Positions 1 through 12,400 of a DNA stretch of 64,000 nt are shown piece by piece. Where the stretch lies: positions 13,945,001 to 14,009,000 of the forward strand of contig NC_079886.1 of assembly GCF_029227915.1 (NCBI RefSeq), written 5' to 3'. The notes under the pieces are model-generated. The model searched no databases and had not been told where the DNA came from. It saw only the letters and a program-made list of their open reading frames with translations. Source of the DNA: Hydractinia symbiolongicarpus. Lineage: Eukaryota; Cnidaria; Hydrozoa; Anthoathecata; Hydractiniidae. The translations under genes were made by a program, and so were the position numbers. Each line of letters begins with the position of its first letter. The first letter of the stretch is position 1.

Positions 1-152
1 AAGGCGTTGCACGTAAATCACGTGGTTCCATCTGCCTGTGCACGTTACCATTGCACTATTCCTTCCAGACTCAATGCACTACAACGTTCCAAGTGGTTTT
101 CCTTAGCGCGGTGGCCTTAGACCACTCTTAACTACGTGCACAGTCCTATAAA

Positions 153-334
153 GGCTGTAATATGGCCCTTTGCGGTCTAATAAAAGCCTCACACGTAAAT
201 CACGTGGTTCCATCTGCCTGCGCAGGTTACCATTGGACTAGTCCTTCCAGTCTCAATGCGCTACAACGTCCCAAGTCGTTTTTATAAGCGCTATTGCATT
301 AGAACACTCTTAACTACGTGCACAGTCCTATAAG
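153..334 (+). repeat. Representative satellite monomer (182 bp)
   Basis: This copy is close to the window-wide consensus and serves as reference phase. Position 1 is the GGCTG after TATAAA. In monomer coordinates: ATATGGCC 8-15, an AATAAA 27-32, an ACGT 41-44, an E-box/G-box CACGTG 49-54, a perfect palindrome CCTGCGCAGG 65-74, a second perfect palindrome GGACTAGTCC 83-92, ACGT 114-117, a GCGC near 136-139, ACGTGCAC 164-171 and TATAAA 177-182. This copy has TATAAG at its end in place of TATAAA. The consensus is about 85/182 G+C with about 9 CpGs. Across the window, variation concentrates at a few diagnostic sites, chiefly 33-60, 65-95, 100-120 and 130-150. Confidence 0.9.
193..244. other. Dyad-symmetry cluster in the monomer core (example copy)
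   Basis: Four self-complementary elements lie in 52 bp: ACGT at 193-196, CACGTG at 201-206, CCTGCGCAGG at 217-226 and GGACTAGTCC at 235-244. Their centres are 9, 18 and 18 bp apart. The two 10-bp elements are perfect palindromes. The same layout recurs in many monomers, but each element is often altered (CCTGTGCAGG, GCACTATTCC, GGACTGTTCC, CACGCGG), so it is a consensus property and not invariant. Dyad-rich DNA has been proposed as a feature of centromeric satellites that lack a CENP-B box. Whether any protein binds here is unknown. CACGTG is a generic bHLH/bZIP core and would also arise easily in an unselected repeat. Confidence 0.75.
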
Positions 335-730
335 GGCTGTAATATGGCCCTTTGCGGTCTAATAAAAGCCTCACACGTAAATCACGTGGTTCCATCTGCC
401 TGTGCAGGTTACCATTGGACTAGTCCTTCCAGTCTCAATGCGCTACAACGTTCCAAGTCGTTTTCATTAGCGCAGTGGCCTTAGACCACTCTTAACTACG
501 TGCACAGTCCTATAAAGACCGCAATACACCTTTTTGCAGTCCAATAAAGGCCGCACACGTAAATCACGCGGTTTCAGCTGCCTGCACCGGTTATCATTGG
601 ACTTGTCGTTCCAGTATTAATGCGCTACCACGTCCCAAGTCGTTTTCATTAGCGCCGCTGCCTTACAACACTCTTAACTACGTGCACAGTCCTTTAAAGG
701 CCGTAATATGGCCTTTTGCAGTCTAATAAA

Positions 731-3700
731 GGCGTTGCACGTAAATCACGTGGTTCCATCTGCCTGTGCACGTTACCATTGCACTATTCCTTCCAGACTC
801 AATGCACTACAACGTTCCAAGTGGTTTTCCTTAGCGCGGTGGCCTTAGACCACTCTTAACTACGTGCACAGTCCTATAAAAGCTGTAATATGGCCCTTTG
901 CGGTCCAATAAAAGCCTCACACGTAAATCACGTGGTTCCATCTGCCTGCGCAGGTTACCATTGGACTAGTCCTTCCAGTCTCAATGCGCTACAACGTCCC
1001 AAGTCGTTTTTATAAGCGCCATTGCATTAGAACACTCTTAACTACGTGCACAGTCCAATAAAAGGTGTAATGTAGCCTTTTGCAGTCTAATAAAGGCGTC
1101 ACACGTAAATCACGTGCTTCCATCTGCCTATGCACGTTACCATTGCACTATTCCTTCCAGTCTCAATGCACTACAACGTTCCAAGTGGTTTTCCTTAGCG
1201 CGGTGGCCTTAGACCACTCTTAACTACGTGCACAGTCCTATAAAGGCTGTAATATGGCCCTTTGCGGTCTAATAAAAGCCTCACACGTAAATCACGTGGT
1301 TCCATCTGCCTGCGCAGGTTACCATTGGACTAGTCCTTCCAGTCTCAATGCGCTACAACGTCCCAAGTCGTTTTCATTAGCGCCAATGCATTAGAACACT
1401 CTTAACTACGTGCACAGTCCTATAAGGGCTGTAATATGGCTCTTTGCGGTCTAATAAAAGCCTCACACGTTAATCACGTGGTTCCATCTGCCTGTGCAGG
1501 TTACCATTGGACTAGTCCTTCCAGTCTCAATGCGCTACAACGTTCCAAGTCGTTTTCATTAGCGCTGTTGCCTTAGAACACTCTTAACTACGTGCACAGT
1601 CCTATAAAGGCTGTAATATGGCCTTTTGCAGTCTAGTAAAAGCCTCACACGTGGACCACGTGGTTTCACCTGCCTGCGCAGGTTACCATTGGACTGTTCC
1701 TTCAAGTCTCGATGCACTACAACGTTCCAAGTGGTTTTCCTTAGCGCAGTGGCCTTAGACCACTCTTAACTACGTGCACAGTCATATAAAGACCGTAATA
1801 TACCCTTTTGCAGTCTAATAAAAACCTCGCACGTAAATCACGCGGTTTTTCCTGTCTGCGCAAGTTACTATTGGACTGTTCCTTCAAGTCTCGATGCACT
1901 ACAACGTTCCAAGTGGTTTTCCTTAGCGCAGTGGCCTTAGACCACTCTTAACTACGTGCACAGTCCAATAAAAGGTGTAATGTAGCCTTTTGCAGTCTAA
2001 TAAAGGCCTCACATCTAAATCACGTGGTTCCATGAGTCTGTGAGGGTTACCATTGGACTAGTCCTTCCAGTCTCAATGCGCTACAACGTCCCAAGTCCTT
2101 TTCATTAGAGCCGTTGCCTTAGAACACTCTTAACTACGTGCACAGTCCTATAAAGGCTGTAATATGGCCCTTTGCGGTCTAATAAAAGCCTCACACGTAA
2201 ATCACGTGGTTCCATCTGCCTGTGCAGGTTACCATTGGACTAGTCCTTCCAGTCTCAATGCGCTACAACGTTCCAAGTCGTTTTCATTAGCGCTGTTGCC
2301 TTAGAACACTCTTAACTACGTGCACAGTCCTATAAAGGCTGTAATATGGCCTTTTGCAGTCTAGTAAAAGCCTCACACGTTAATCACGTGGTTCCAACTG
2401 CTTGCGCAAGTTACCATTGGACTATTCCTTACAGTCTCAATGTGCTACAACGTCCCAAGTCATTTTCATTAGCGCCGCTGCTTTACAACACTATTAACAG
2501 CGTGCACAGTCCTATAAAGACCGTAGCATACCCTTTTGCAGTCCATTAAAGGTCGCACACGTGGACCACGTGGTTTCACCTGCCTGCGCAGGTTACCATT
2601 GGACTGTTCATTCAAGTCTCGATGCACTACAACGTTCCAAGTGGTTTTCCTTAGCGCAGTGGCCTTAGACCACTCTTAACTACGTGCACAGTCCTATAAA
2701 GACCGCAATACACCTTTTTGCAGTCCAATAAAGGCCGCACACGTAAATCACGCGGTTTCAGCTGCCTGCACCGGTTATCATTGGACTTGTCGTTCCAGTA
2801 TTAATGCGTTACCACGTCCCAAGTCGTTTTCATTAGCGCCGCTGCCTTACAACACTCTTAACTACGTGCACAGTCCTTTAAAGGACGTAATATGGCCTTT
2901 TGCAGTCTAATAAAGGCGTTGCACGTAAATTACGTGGTTTCACCTGTCTGCGCAGGTTACCATTGGACTAGTCCTTCCAGTCTCAATGCGCTACAACGTT
3001 CCAAGTCGTTTTCATTAGCGCTGTTGCCTTAGAACACTCTTAACTACGTGCACAGTCATATAAAGACCGTAATATACACTTTTGCAGTCCAATAAAGGCC
3101 GCACACGTAAATCACGCGGTTTCACCTGTCTGCGCAGGTTACCATTGGACTAGTCCTTCCAGTCTCAATGCGCTACAACGTTCCAAGTGGTTTTCCTTAG
3201 CGCTGTTGCCTTAGAACTCTCTTAACTACGTGCACAGTCCTATAAAGGCTGTAATATGGCCTTTTGCAGTCTAATAAATGCGTCACACGTAAATCACGTG
3301 GTTCCATCTGCCTGCGCAGGTTGCCATTGCACTATTCCTTCCAGTCTCAATGCGCTACAACGTCCCAAGTCGTTTTCATTAGCGCCGCTACCTTACAACA
3401 CTCTTAACTACGTTCACAGTCCAATAAAATGTGTAATGTAGCCTTTTGCAGTCTAATAAAGGCCTCACACCTAAATCACGTGGTTCCATGAGTCTGTGCA
3501 GCTTACCATTGGACTAGTCCTTCCAGTCTCAATGCGCTACAACGTCCCAAGTCCTTTTCATTAGAGCCGTTGCCTTAGAACACTCTTAACTACGTGCACA
3601 ATCCTATAAAGGCTGTAATATGGCCCTTTGCGGTCTAATAAAAGCCTCACACGTAAATCACGTGGTTCCATCTGCCTGTGCAGGTTACCATTGGACTAGT

Positions 3701-4370
3701 CCTTCGAGTCTCAATGCGCTACAACGTTCCAAGTCGTTTTCATTAGCGCTGTTGCCTTAGAACACTCTTAACTACGTGCACAGTCCTATAAAGGCTGTAA
3801 TATGGCCTTTTGCAGTCTAGTAAAAGCCTCACACGTTAATCACGTGGTTCCAACTGCCTGCGCAAATTACCATTGGACTATTCCTTACAGTCTCAATGTG
3901 CTACAACGTCCCAAGTCATTTTCATTAGCGCCGCTGCTTTACAACACTATTAACAGCGTGCACAGTCCTATAAAGACCGTAGCATACCCTTTTGCAGTCC
4001 ATTAAAGGTCGCACACGTGGACCACGTGGTTTCACCTGCCTGCGCAGGTTACCATTGGACTGTTCCTTCAAGTCTCGATGCACTACAACGTTCCAAGTGG
4101 TTTTCCTTAGCGCAGTGGCCTTAGACCACTCTTAACTACGTGCACAGTCCTATAAAGACCGCAATACACCTTTTTGCAGTCCAATAAAGGCCGCACACGT
4201 AAATCACGCGGTTTCAGCTGCCTGCACCGGTTATCATTGGACTTGTCGTTCCAGTATTAATGCGTTACCACGTCCCAAGTCGTTTTCATTAGCGCCGCTG
4301 CCTTACAACACTCTTAACTACGTGCACAGTCCTTTAAAGGACGTAATATGGCCTTTTGCAGTCTAATAAA
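731..4370 (+). repeat. HOR-A full unit, 20 monomers (3640 bp), copy 1
   Basis: The unit is exactly 20 x 182 bp, opened by the GGCGTTGCACG monomer. Landmarks recur 8736 bp (48 monomers) later in the second full copy, for example the monomers whose ATATGGCC start lies near 3256 and 11992 or 3802 and 12538. I number monomers from 731 in 182-bp steps. Monomers 10-11-12 (from 2369) closely match 18-19-20 (from 3825), so the unit contains an older internal duplication at 8-monomer spacing. Monomers 12 and 20 carry the unusual CTGCACCGG, and 11 and 19 carry CACGTGGACCACGTG. Monomers 1 and 13 both begin GGCGTTGCACG but differ just after (AAATCACG against AAATTACG). Confidence 0.88.
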
Positions 4371-6372
4371 GGCGTTGCACGTAAATCACGTGGTTCCATC
4401 TGCCTGTGCACGTTACCATTGGACTATTCCTTACAGTCTCAATGTGCTACAACGTCCCAAGTCATTTTCATTAGCGCCGCTGCTTTACAACACTATTAAC
4501 AGCGTGCACAGTCCTATAAAGACCGTAGCATACCCTTTTGCAGTCCATTAAAGGTCGCACACGTGGACCACGTGGTTTCACCTGCCTGCGCAGGTTACCA
4601 TTGGACTGTTCATTCAAGTCTCGATGCACTACAACGTTCCAAGTGGTTTTCCTTAGCGCAGTGGCCTTAGACCACTCTTAACTACGTGCACAGTCCTATA
4701 AAGACCGCAATACACCTTTTTGCAGTCCAATAAAGGCCGCACACGTAAATCACGCGGTTTCAGCTGCCTGCACCGGTTATCATTGGACTTGTCGTTCCAG
4801 TATTAATGCGTTACCACGTCCCAAGTCGTTTTCATTAGCGCCGCTGCCTTACAACACTCTTAACTACGTGCACAGTCCTTTAAAGGACGTAATATGGCCT
4901 TTTGCAGTCTAATAAAGGCGTTGCACGTAAATTACGTGGTTTCACCTGTCTGCGCAGGTTACCATTGGACTAGTCCTTCCAGTCTCAATGCGCTACAACG
5001 TTCCAAGTCGTTTTCATTAGCGCTGTTGCCTTAGAACACTCTTAACTACGTGCACAGTCATATAAAGACCGTAATATACACTTTTGCAGTCCAATAAAGG
5101 CCGCACACGTAAATCACGCGGTTTCACCTGTCTGCGCAGGTTACCATTGGACTAGTCCTTCCAGTCTCAATGCGCTACAACGTTCCAAGTGGTTTTCCTT
5201 AGCGCTGTTGCCTTAGAACTCTCTTAACTACGTGCACAGTCCTATAAAGGCTGTAATATGGCCTTTTGCAGTCTAATAAATGCGTCACACGTAAATCACG
5301 TGGTTCCATCTGCCTGCGCAGGTTGCCATTGCACTATTCCTTCCAGTCTCAATGCGCTACAACGTCCCAAGTCGTTTTCATTAGCGCCGCTACCTTACAA
5401 CACTCTTAACTACGTTCACAGTCCAATAAAATGTGTAATGTAGCCTTTTGCAGTCTAATAAAGGCCTCACACCTAAATCACGTGGTTCCATGAGTCTGTG
5501 CAGCTTACCATTGGACTAGTCCTTCCAGTCTCAATGCGCTACAACGTCCCAAGTCCTTTTCATTAGAGCCGTTGCCTTAGAACACTCTTAACTACGTGCA
5601 CAATCCTATAAAGGCTGTAATATGGCCCTTTGCGGTCTAATAAAAGCCTCACACGTAAATCACGTGGTTCCATCTGCCTGTGCAGGTTACCATTGGACTA
5701 GTCCTTCGAGTCTCAATGCGCTACAACGTTCCAAGTCGTTTTCATTAGCGCTGTTGCCTTAGAACACTCTTAACTACGTGCACAGTCCTATAAAGGCTGT
5801 AATATGGCCTTTTGCAGTCTAGTAAAAGCCTCACACGTTAATCACGTGGTTCCAACTGCCTGCGCAAATTACCATTGGACTATTCCTTACAGTCTCAATG
5901 TGCTACAACGTCCCAAGTCATTTTCATTAGCGCCGCTGCTTTACAACACTATTAACAGCGTGCACAGTCCTATAAAGACCGTAGCATACCCTTTTGCAGT
6001 CCATTAAAGGTCGCACACGTGGACCACGTGGTTTCACCTGCCTGCGCAGGTTACCATTGGACTGTTCCTTCAAGTCTCGATGCACTACAACGTTCCAAGT
6101 GGTTTTCCTTAGCGCAGTGGCCTTAGACCACTCTTAACTACGTGCACAGTCCTATAAAGACCGCAATACACCTTTTTGCAGTCCAATAAAGGCCGCACAC
6201 GTAAATCACGCGGTTTCAGCTGCCTGCACCGGTTATCATTGGACTTGTCGTTCCAGTATTAATGCGTTACCACGTCCCAAGTCGTTTTCATTAGCGCCGC
6301 TGCCTTACAACACTCTTAACTACGTGCACAGTCCTTTAAAGGACGTAATATGGCCTTTTGCAGTCTAATAAA
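4371..6372 (+). repeat. HOR-A deletion unit, 11 monomers (2002 bp)
   Basis: The first monomer is a chimera. Its left part matches HOR-A monomer 1 (GGCGTTGCACG with CCTGTGCACG), and from about 4421 it matches monomer 10 (GGACTATTCCTTACAG). The exchange lies in the shared GTTACCATTG at about 4412-4421. Monomers 11 to 20 follow in order, so nine monomers (1638 bp) of the 20-mer are missing. This is the expected product of unequal crossing-over or replication slippage between monomers in register. Confidence 0.85.
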
Positions 6373-9300
6373 GGCGTTGCACGTAAATCACGTGGTTCCA
6401 TCTGCCTGTGCACGTTACCATTGCACTATTCCTTCCAGACTCAATGCACTACAACGTTCCAAGTGGTTTTCCTTAGCGCGGTGGCCTTAGACCACTCTTA
6501 ACTACGTGCACAGTCCTATAAAAGCTGTAATATGGCCCTTTGCGGTCCAATAAAAGCCTCACACGTAAATCACGTGGTTCCATCTGCCTGCGCAGGTTAC
6601 CATTGGACTAGTCCTTCCAGTCTCAATGCGCTACAACGTCCCAAGTCGTTTTTATAAGCGCCATTGCATTAGAACACTCTTAACTACGTGCACAGTCCAA
6701 TAAAAGGTGTAATGTAGCCTTTTGCAGTCTAATAAAGGCCTCACACGTAAATCACGTGCTTCCATCTGCCTATGCACGTTACCATTGCACTATTCCTTCC
6801 AGTCTCAATGCACTACAACGTTCCAAGTGGTTTTCCTTAGCGCGGTGGCCTTAGACCACTCTTAACTACGTGCACAGTCCTATAAAGGCTGTAATATGGC
6901 CCTTTGCGGTCTAATAAAAGCCTCACACGTAAATCACGTGGTTCCATCTGCCTGCGCAGGTTACCATTGGACTAGTCCTTCCAGTCTCAATGCGCTACAA
7001 CGTCCCAAGTCGTTTTCATTAGCGCCAATGCATTAGAACACTCTTAACTACGTGCACAGTCCTATAAGGGCTGTAATATGGCTCTTTGCGGTCTAATAAA
7101 AGCCTCACACGTTAATCACGTGGTTCCATCTGCCTGTGCAGGTTACCATTGGACTAGTCCTTCCAGTCTCAATGCGCTACAACGTTCCAAGTCGTTTTCA
7201 TTAGCGCTGTTGCCTTAGAACACTCTTAACTACGTGCACAGTCCTATAAAGGCTGTAATATGGCCTTTTGCAGTCTAGTAAAAGCCTCACACGTGGACCA
7301 CGTGGTTTCACCTGCCTGCGCAGGTTACCATTGGACTGTTCCTTCAAGTCTCGATGCACTACAACGTTCCAAGTGGTTTTCCTTAGCGCAGTGGCCTTAG
7401 ACCACTCTTAACTACGTGCACAGTCATATAAAGACCGTAATATACCCTTTTGCAGTCTAATAAAAACCTCGCACGTAAATCACGCGGTTTTTCCTGTCTG
7501 CGCAAGTTACTATTGGACTGTTCCTTCAAGTCTCGATGCACTAAAACGTTCCAAGTGGTTTTCCTTAGCGCAGTGGCCTTAGACCACTCTTAACTACGTG
7601 CACAGTCCAATAAAAGGTGTAATGTAGCCTTTTGCAGTCTAATAAAGGCCTCACATCTAAATCACGTGGTTCCATGAGTCTGTGAGGGTTACCATTGGAC
7701 TAGTCCTTCCAGTCTCAATGCGCTACAACGTCCCAAGTCCTTTTCATTAGAGCCGTTGCCTTAGAACACTCTTAACTACGTGCACAGTCCTATAAAGGCT
7801 GTAATATGGCCCTTTGCGGTCTAATAAAAGCCTCACACGTAAATCACGTGGTTCCATCTGCCTGTGCAGGTTACCATTGGACTAGTCCTTCCAGTCTCAA
7901 TGCGCTACAACGTTCCAAGTCGTTTTCATTAGCGCTGTTGCCTTAGAACACTCTTAACTACGTGCACAGTCCTATAAAGGCTGTAATATGGCCTTTTGCA
8001 GTCTAGTAAAAGCCTCACACGTTAATCACGTGGTTCCAACTGCCTGCGCAAGTTACCATTGGACTATTCCTTACAGTCTCAATGTGCTACAACGTCCCAA
8101 GTCATTTTCATTAGCGCCGCTGCTTTACAACACTATTAACAGCGTGCACAGTCCTATAAAGACCGTAGCATACCCTTTTGCAGTCCATTAAAGGCCGCAC
8201 ACGTAAATCACGCGGTTTCACCTGTCTGCGCAGGTTACCATTGGACTAGTCCTTCCAGTCTCAATGCGCTACAACGTTCCAAGTGGTTTTCCTTAGCGCT
8301 GTTGCCTTAGAACTCTCTTAACTACGTGCACAGTCCTATAAAGGCTGTAATATGGCCTTTTGCAGTCTAATAAATGCGTCACACGTAAATCACGTGGTTC
8401 CATCTGCCTGCGCAGGTTGCCATTGCACTATTCCTTCCAGTCTCAATGCGCTACAACGTCCCAAGTCGTTTTCATTAGCGCCGCTACCTTACAACACTCT
8501 TAACTACGTTCACAGTCCAATAAAAGGTGTAATGTAGCCTTTTGCAGTCTAATAAAGGCCTCACACCTGAATCACGTGGTTCCATGAGTCTGTGCAGGTT
8601 ACCATTGGACTAGTCCTTCCAGTCTCAATGCGCTACAACGTCCCAAGTCCTTTTCATTAGAGCCGTTGCCTTAGAACACTCTTAACTACGTGCACAATCC
8701 TATAAAGGCTGTAATATGGCCCTTTGCGGTCTAATAAAAGCCTCACACGTAAATCACGTGGTTCCATCTGCCTGTGCAGGTTACCATTGGACTAGTCCTT
8801 CGAGTCTCAATGCGCTACAACGTTCCAAGTCGTTTTCATTAGCGCTGTTGCCTTAGAACACTCTTAACTACGTGCACAGTCCTATAAAGGCTGTAATATG
8901 GCCTTTTGCAGTCTAGTAAAAGCCTCACACGTTAATCACGTGGTTCCAACTGCCTGCGCAAATTACCATTGGACTATTCCTTACAGTCTCAATGTGCTAC
9001 AACGTCCCAAGTCATTTTCATTAGCGCCGCTGCTTTACAACACTATTAACAGCGTGCACAGTCCTATAAAGACCGTAGCATACCCTTTTGCAGTCCATTA
9101 AAGGTCGCACACGTGGACCACGTGGTTTCACCTGCCTGCGCAGGTTACCATTGGACTGTTCCTTCAAGTCTCGATGCACTACAACGTTCCAAGTGGTTTT
9201 CCTTAGCGCAGTGGCCTTAGACCACTCTTAACTACGTGCACAGTCCTATAAAGACCGCAATACACCTTTTTGCAGTCCAATAAAGGCCGCACACGTAAAT

Positions 9301-9466
9301 CACGCGGTTTCAGCTGCCTGCACCGGTTATCATTGGACTTGTCGTTCCAGTATTAATGCGTTACCACGTCCCAAGTCGTTTTCATTAGCGCCGCTGCCTT
9401 ACAACACTCTTAACTACGTGCACAGTCCTTTAAAGGACGTAATATGGCCTTTTGCAGTCTAATAAA
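6373..9466 (+). repeat. HOR-A deletion unit, 17 monomers (3094 bp)
   Basis: Monomers 1-10 match the full unit. The sequence then passes directly into monomer 14 at about 8193, omitting monomers 11-13 (546 bp). The junction falls in the near-identical CAGTCCATTAAAGG/CAGTCCAATAAAGG stretch at about 8176-8192. The retained ATTA is type 10/11, and the following GCCGCACACG with CACGCGG is type 14. Consistently, the CACGTGGACCACGTG dyad expected from monomer 11 is absent here while those from monomers 6 (7290) and 19 (9110) are present. Confidence 0.86.
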
Positions 9467-12400
9467 GGCGTTGCACGTAAATCACGTGGTTCCATCTGCC
9501 TGTGCACGTTACCATTGCACTATTCCTTCCAGACTCAATGCACTACAACGTTCCAAGTGGTTTTCCTTAGCGCGGTGGCCTTAGACCACTCTTAACTACG
9601 TGCACAGTCCTATAAAAGCTGTAATATGGCCCTTTGCGGTCCAATAAAAGCCTCACACGTAAATCACGTGGTTCCATCTGCCTGCGCAGGTTACCATTGG
9701 ACTAGTCCTTCCAGTCTCAATGCGCTACAACGTCCCAAGTCGTTTTTATAAGCGCCATTGCATTAGAACACTCTTAACTACGTGCACAGTCCAATAAAAG
9801 GTGTAATGTAGCCTTTTGCAGTCTAATAAAGGCCTCACACGTAAATCACGTGCTTCCATCTGCCTATGCACGTTACCATTGCACTATTCCTTCCAGTCTC
9901 AATGCACTACAACGTTCCAAGTGGTTTTCCTTAGCGCGGTGGCCTTAGACCACTCTTAACTACGTGCACAGTCCTATAAAGGCTGTAATATGGCCCTTTG
10001 CGGTCTAATAAAAGCCTCACACGTAAATCACGTGGTTCCATCTGCCTGCGCAGGTTACCATTGGACTAGTCCTTCCAGTCTCAATGCGCTACAACGTCCC
10101 AAGTCGTTTTCATTAGCGCCAATGCATTAGAACACTCTTAACTACGTGCACAGTCCTATAAGGGCTGTAATATGGCTCTTTGCGGTCTAATAAAAGCCTC
10201 ACACGTTAATCACGTGGTTCCATCTGCCTGTGCAGGTTACCATTGGACTAGTCCTTCCAGTCTCAATGCGCTACAACGTTCCAAGTCGTTTTCATTAGCG
10301 CTGTTGCCTTAGAACACTCTTAACTACGTGCACAGTCCTATAAAGGCTGTAATATGGCCTTTTGCAGTCTAGTAAAAGCCTCACACGTGGACCACGTGGT
10401 TTCACCTGCCTGCGCAGGTTACCATTGGACTGTTCCTTCAAGTCTCGATGCACTACAACGTTCCAAGTGGTTTTCCTTAGCGCAGTGGCCTTAGACCACT
10501 CTTAACTACGTGCACAGTCATATAAAGACCGTAATATACCCTTTTGCAGTCTAATAAAAACCTCGCACGTAAATCACGCGGTTTTTCCTGTCTGCGCAAG
10601 TTACTATTGGACTGTTCCTTCAAGTCTCGATGCACTACAACGTTCCAAGTGGTTTTCCTTAGCGCAGTGGCCTTAGACCACTCTTAACTACGTGCACAGT
10701 CCAATAAAAGGTGTAATGTAGCCTTTTGCAGTCTAATAAAGGCCTCACATCTAAATCACGTGGTTCCATGAGTCTGTGAGGGTTACCATTGGACTAGTCC
10801 TTCCAGTCTCAATGCGCTACAACGTCCCAAGTCCTTTTCATTAGAGCCGTTGCCTTAGAACACTCTTAACTACGTGCACAGTCCTATAAAGGCTGTAATA
10901 TGGCCCTTTGCGGTCTAATAAAAGCCTCACACGTAAATCACGTGGTTCCATCTGCCTGTGCAGGTTACCATTGGACTAGTCCTTCCAGTCTCAATGCGCT
11001 ACAACGTTCCAAGTCGTTTTCATTAGCGCTGTTGCCTTAGAACACTCTTAACTACGTGCACAGTCCTATAAAGGCTGTAATATGGCCTTTTGCAGTCTAG
11101 TAAAAGCCTCACACGTTAATCACGTGGTTCCAACTGCCTGCGCAAGTTACCATTGGACTATTCCTTACAGTCTCAATGTGCTACAACGTCCCAAGTCATT
11201 TTCATTAGCGCCGCTGCTTTACAACACTATTAACAGCGTGCACAGTCCTATAAAGACCGTAGCATACCCTTTTGCAGTCCATTAAAGGTCGCACACGTGG
11301 ACCACGTGGTTTCACCTGCCTGCGCAGGTTACCATTGGACTGTTCATTCAAGTCTCGATGCACTACAACGTTCCAAGTGGTTTTCCTTAGCGCAGTGGCC
11401 TTAGACCACTCTTAACTACGTGCACAGTCCTATAAAGACCGCAATACACCTTTTTGCAGTCCAATAAAGGCCGCACACGTAAATCACGCGGTTTCAGCTG
11501 CCTGCACCGGTTATCATTGGACTTGTCGTTCCAGTATTAATGCGTTACCACGTCCCAAGTCGTTTTCATTAGCGCCGCTGCCTTACAACACTCTTAACTA
11601 CGTGCACAGTCCTTTAAAGGACGTAATATGGCCTTTTGCAGTCTAATAAAGGCGTTGCACGTAAATTACGTGGTTTCACCTGTCTGCGCAGGTTACCATT
11701 GGACTAGTCCTTCCAGTCTCAATGCGCTACAACGTTCCAAGTCGTTTTCATTAGCGCTGTTGCCTTAGAACACTCTTAACTACGTGCACAGTCATATAAA
11801 GACCGTAATATACACTTTTGCAGTCCAATAAAGGCCGCACACGTAAATCACGCGGTTTCACCTGTCTGCGCAGGTTACCATTGGACTAGTCCTTCCAGTC
11901 TCAATGCGCTACAACGTTCCAAGTGGTTTTCCTTAGCGCTGTTGCCTTAGAACTCTCTTAACTACGTGCACAGTCCTATAAAGGCTGTAATATGGCCTTT
12001 TGCAGTCTAATAAATGCGTCACACGTAAATCACGTGGTTCCATCTGCCTGCGCAGGTTGCCATTGCACTATTCCTTCCAGTCTCAATGCGCTACAACGTC
12101 CCAAGTCGTTTTCATTAGCGCCGCTACCTTACAACACTCTTAACTACGTTCACAGTCCAATAAAAGGTGTAATGTAGCCTTTTGCAGTCTAATAAAGGCC
12201 TCACACCTGAATCACGTGGTTCCATGAGTCTGTGCAGGTTACCATTGGACTAGTCCTTCCAGTCTCAATGCGCTACAACGTCCCAAGTCCTTTTCATTAG
12301 AGCCGTTGCCTTAGAACACTCTTAACTACGTGCACAATCCTATAAAGGCTGTAATATGGCCCTTTGCGGTCTAATAAAAGCCTCACACGTAAATCACGTG

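Larger units (their letters stand above)
3..730 (+). repeat. HOR-A 4-monomer derivative at window start
   Basis: The 728 bp (4 x 182) begin with the GGCGTTGCACG monomer that opens every HOR-A unit. A monomer like HOR-A monomer 2 follows (CGTTTTTATAAGCGC). The third monomer is a chimera: its left half resembles the TGTGCAGG type (monomers 9/17), while near 465-485 it joins the GCGCAGTGGCC right half of the 11/19 type. The last is the distinctive CTGCACCGG monomer (types 12/20). It reads as a heavily deleted 20-mer, or alternatively a retained shorter ancestral form. Its last monomer has GCGCTACC, whereas the four longer units have GCGTTACC. Bases 1-2 are the tail of the preceding repeat. Confidence 0.8.

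Noticed and set aside
153-334. CENP-B box in the monomer
   Set aside because: The nearest stretch (CCCAAGTCGTTTTCATTAG) does not fit the TTCGNNNNANNCGGG core on either strand.
153-334. TATAAA plus AATAAA as a promoter and polyadenylation pair
   Set aside because: The two motifs are only about 30 bp apart across the monomer joint, in every copy, and are short A/T-rich words. Nothing supports a transcription unit.
2346-2549. Recurrent short plus-strand reading frames beginning at ATGGCC (about 61-67 codons, dozens of near-identical copies)
   Set aside because: They are by-products of the repeat. 182 is not a multiple of 3, so each frame shifts by two bases per monomer and meets the TAATAA after GCAGTC about 200 nt on. 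There is no frame conservation: indels and stops vary freely. No domain is recognisable.
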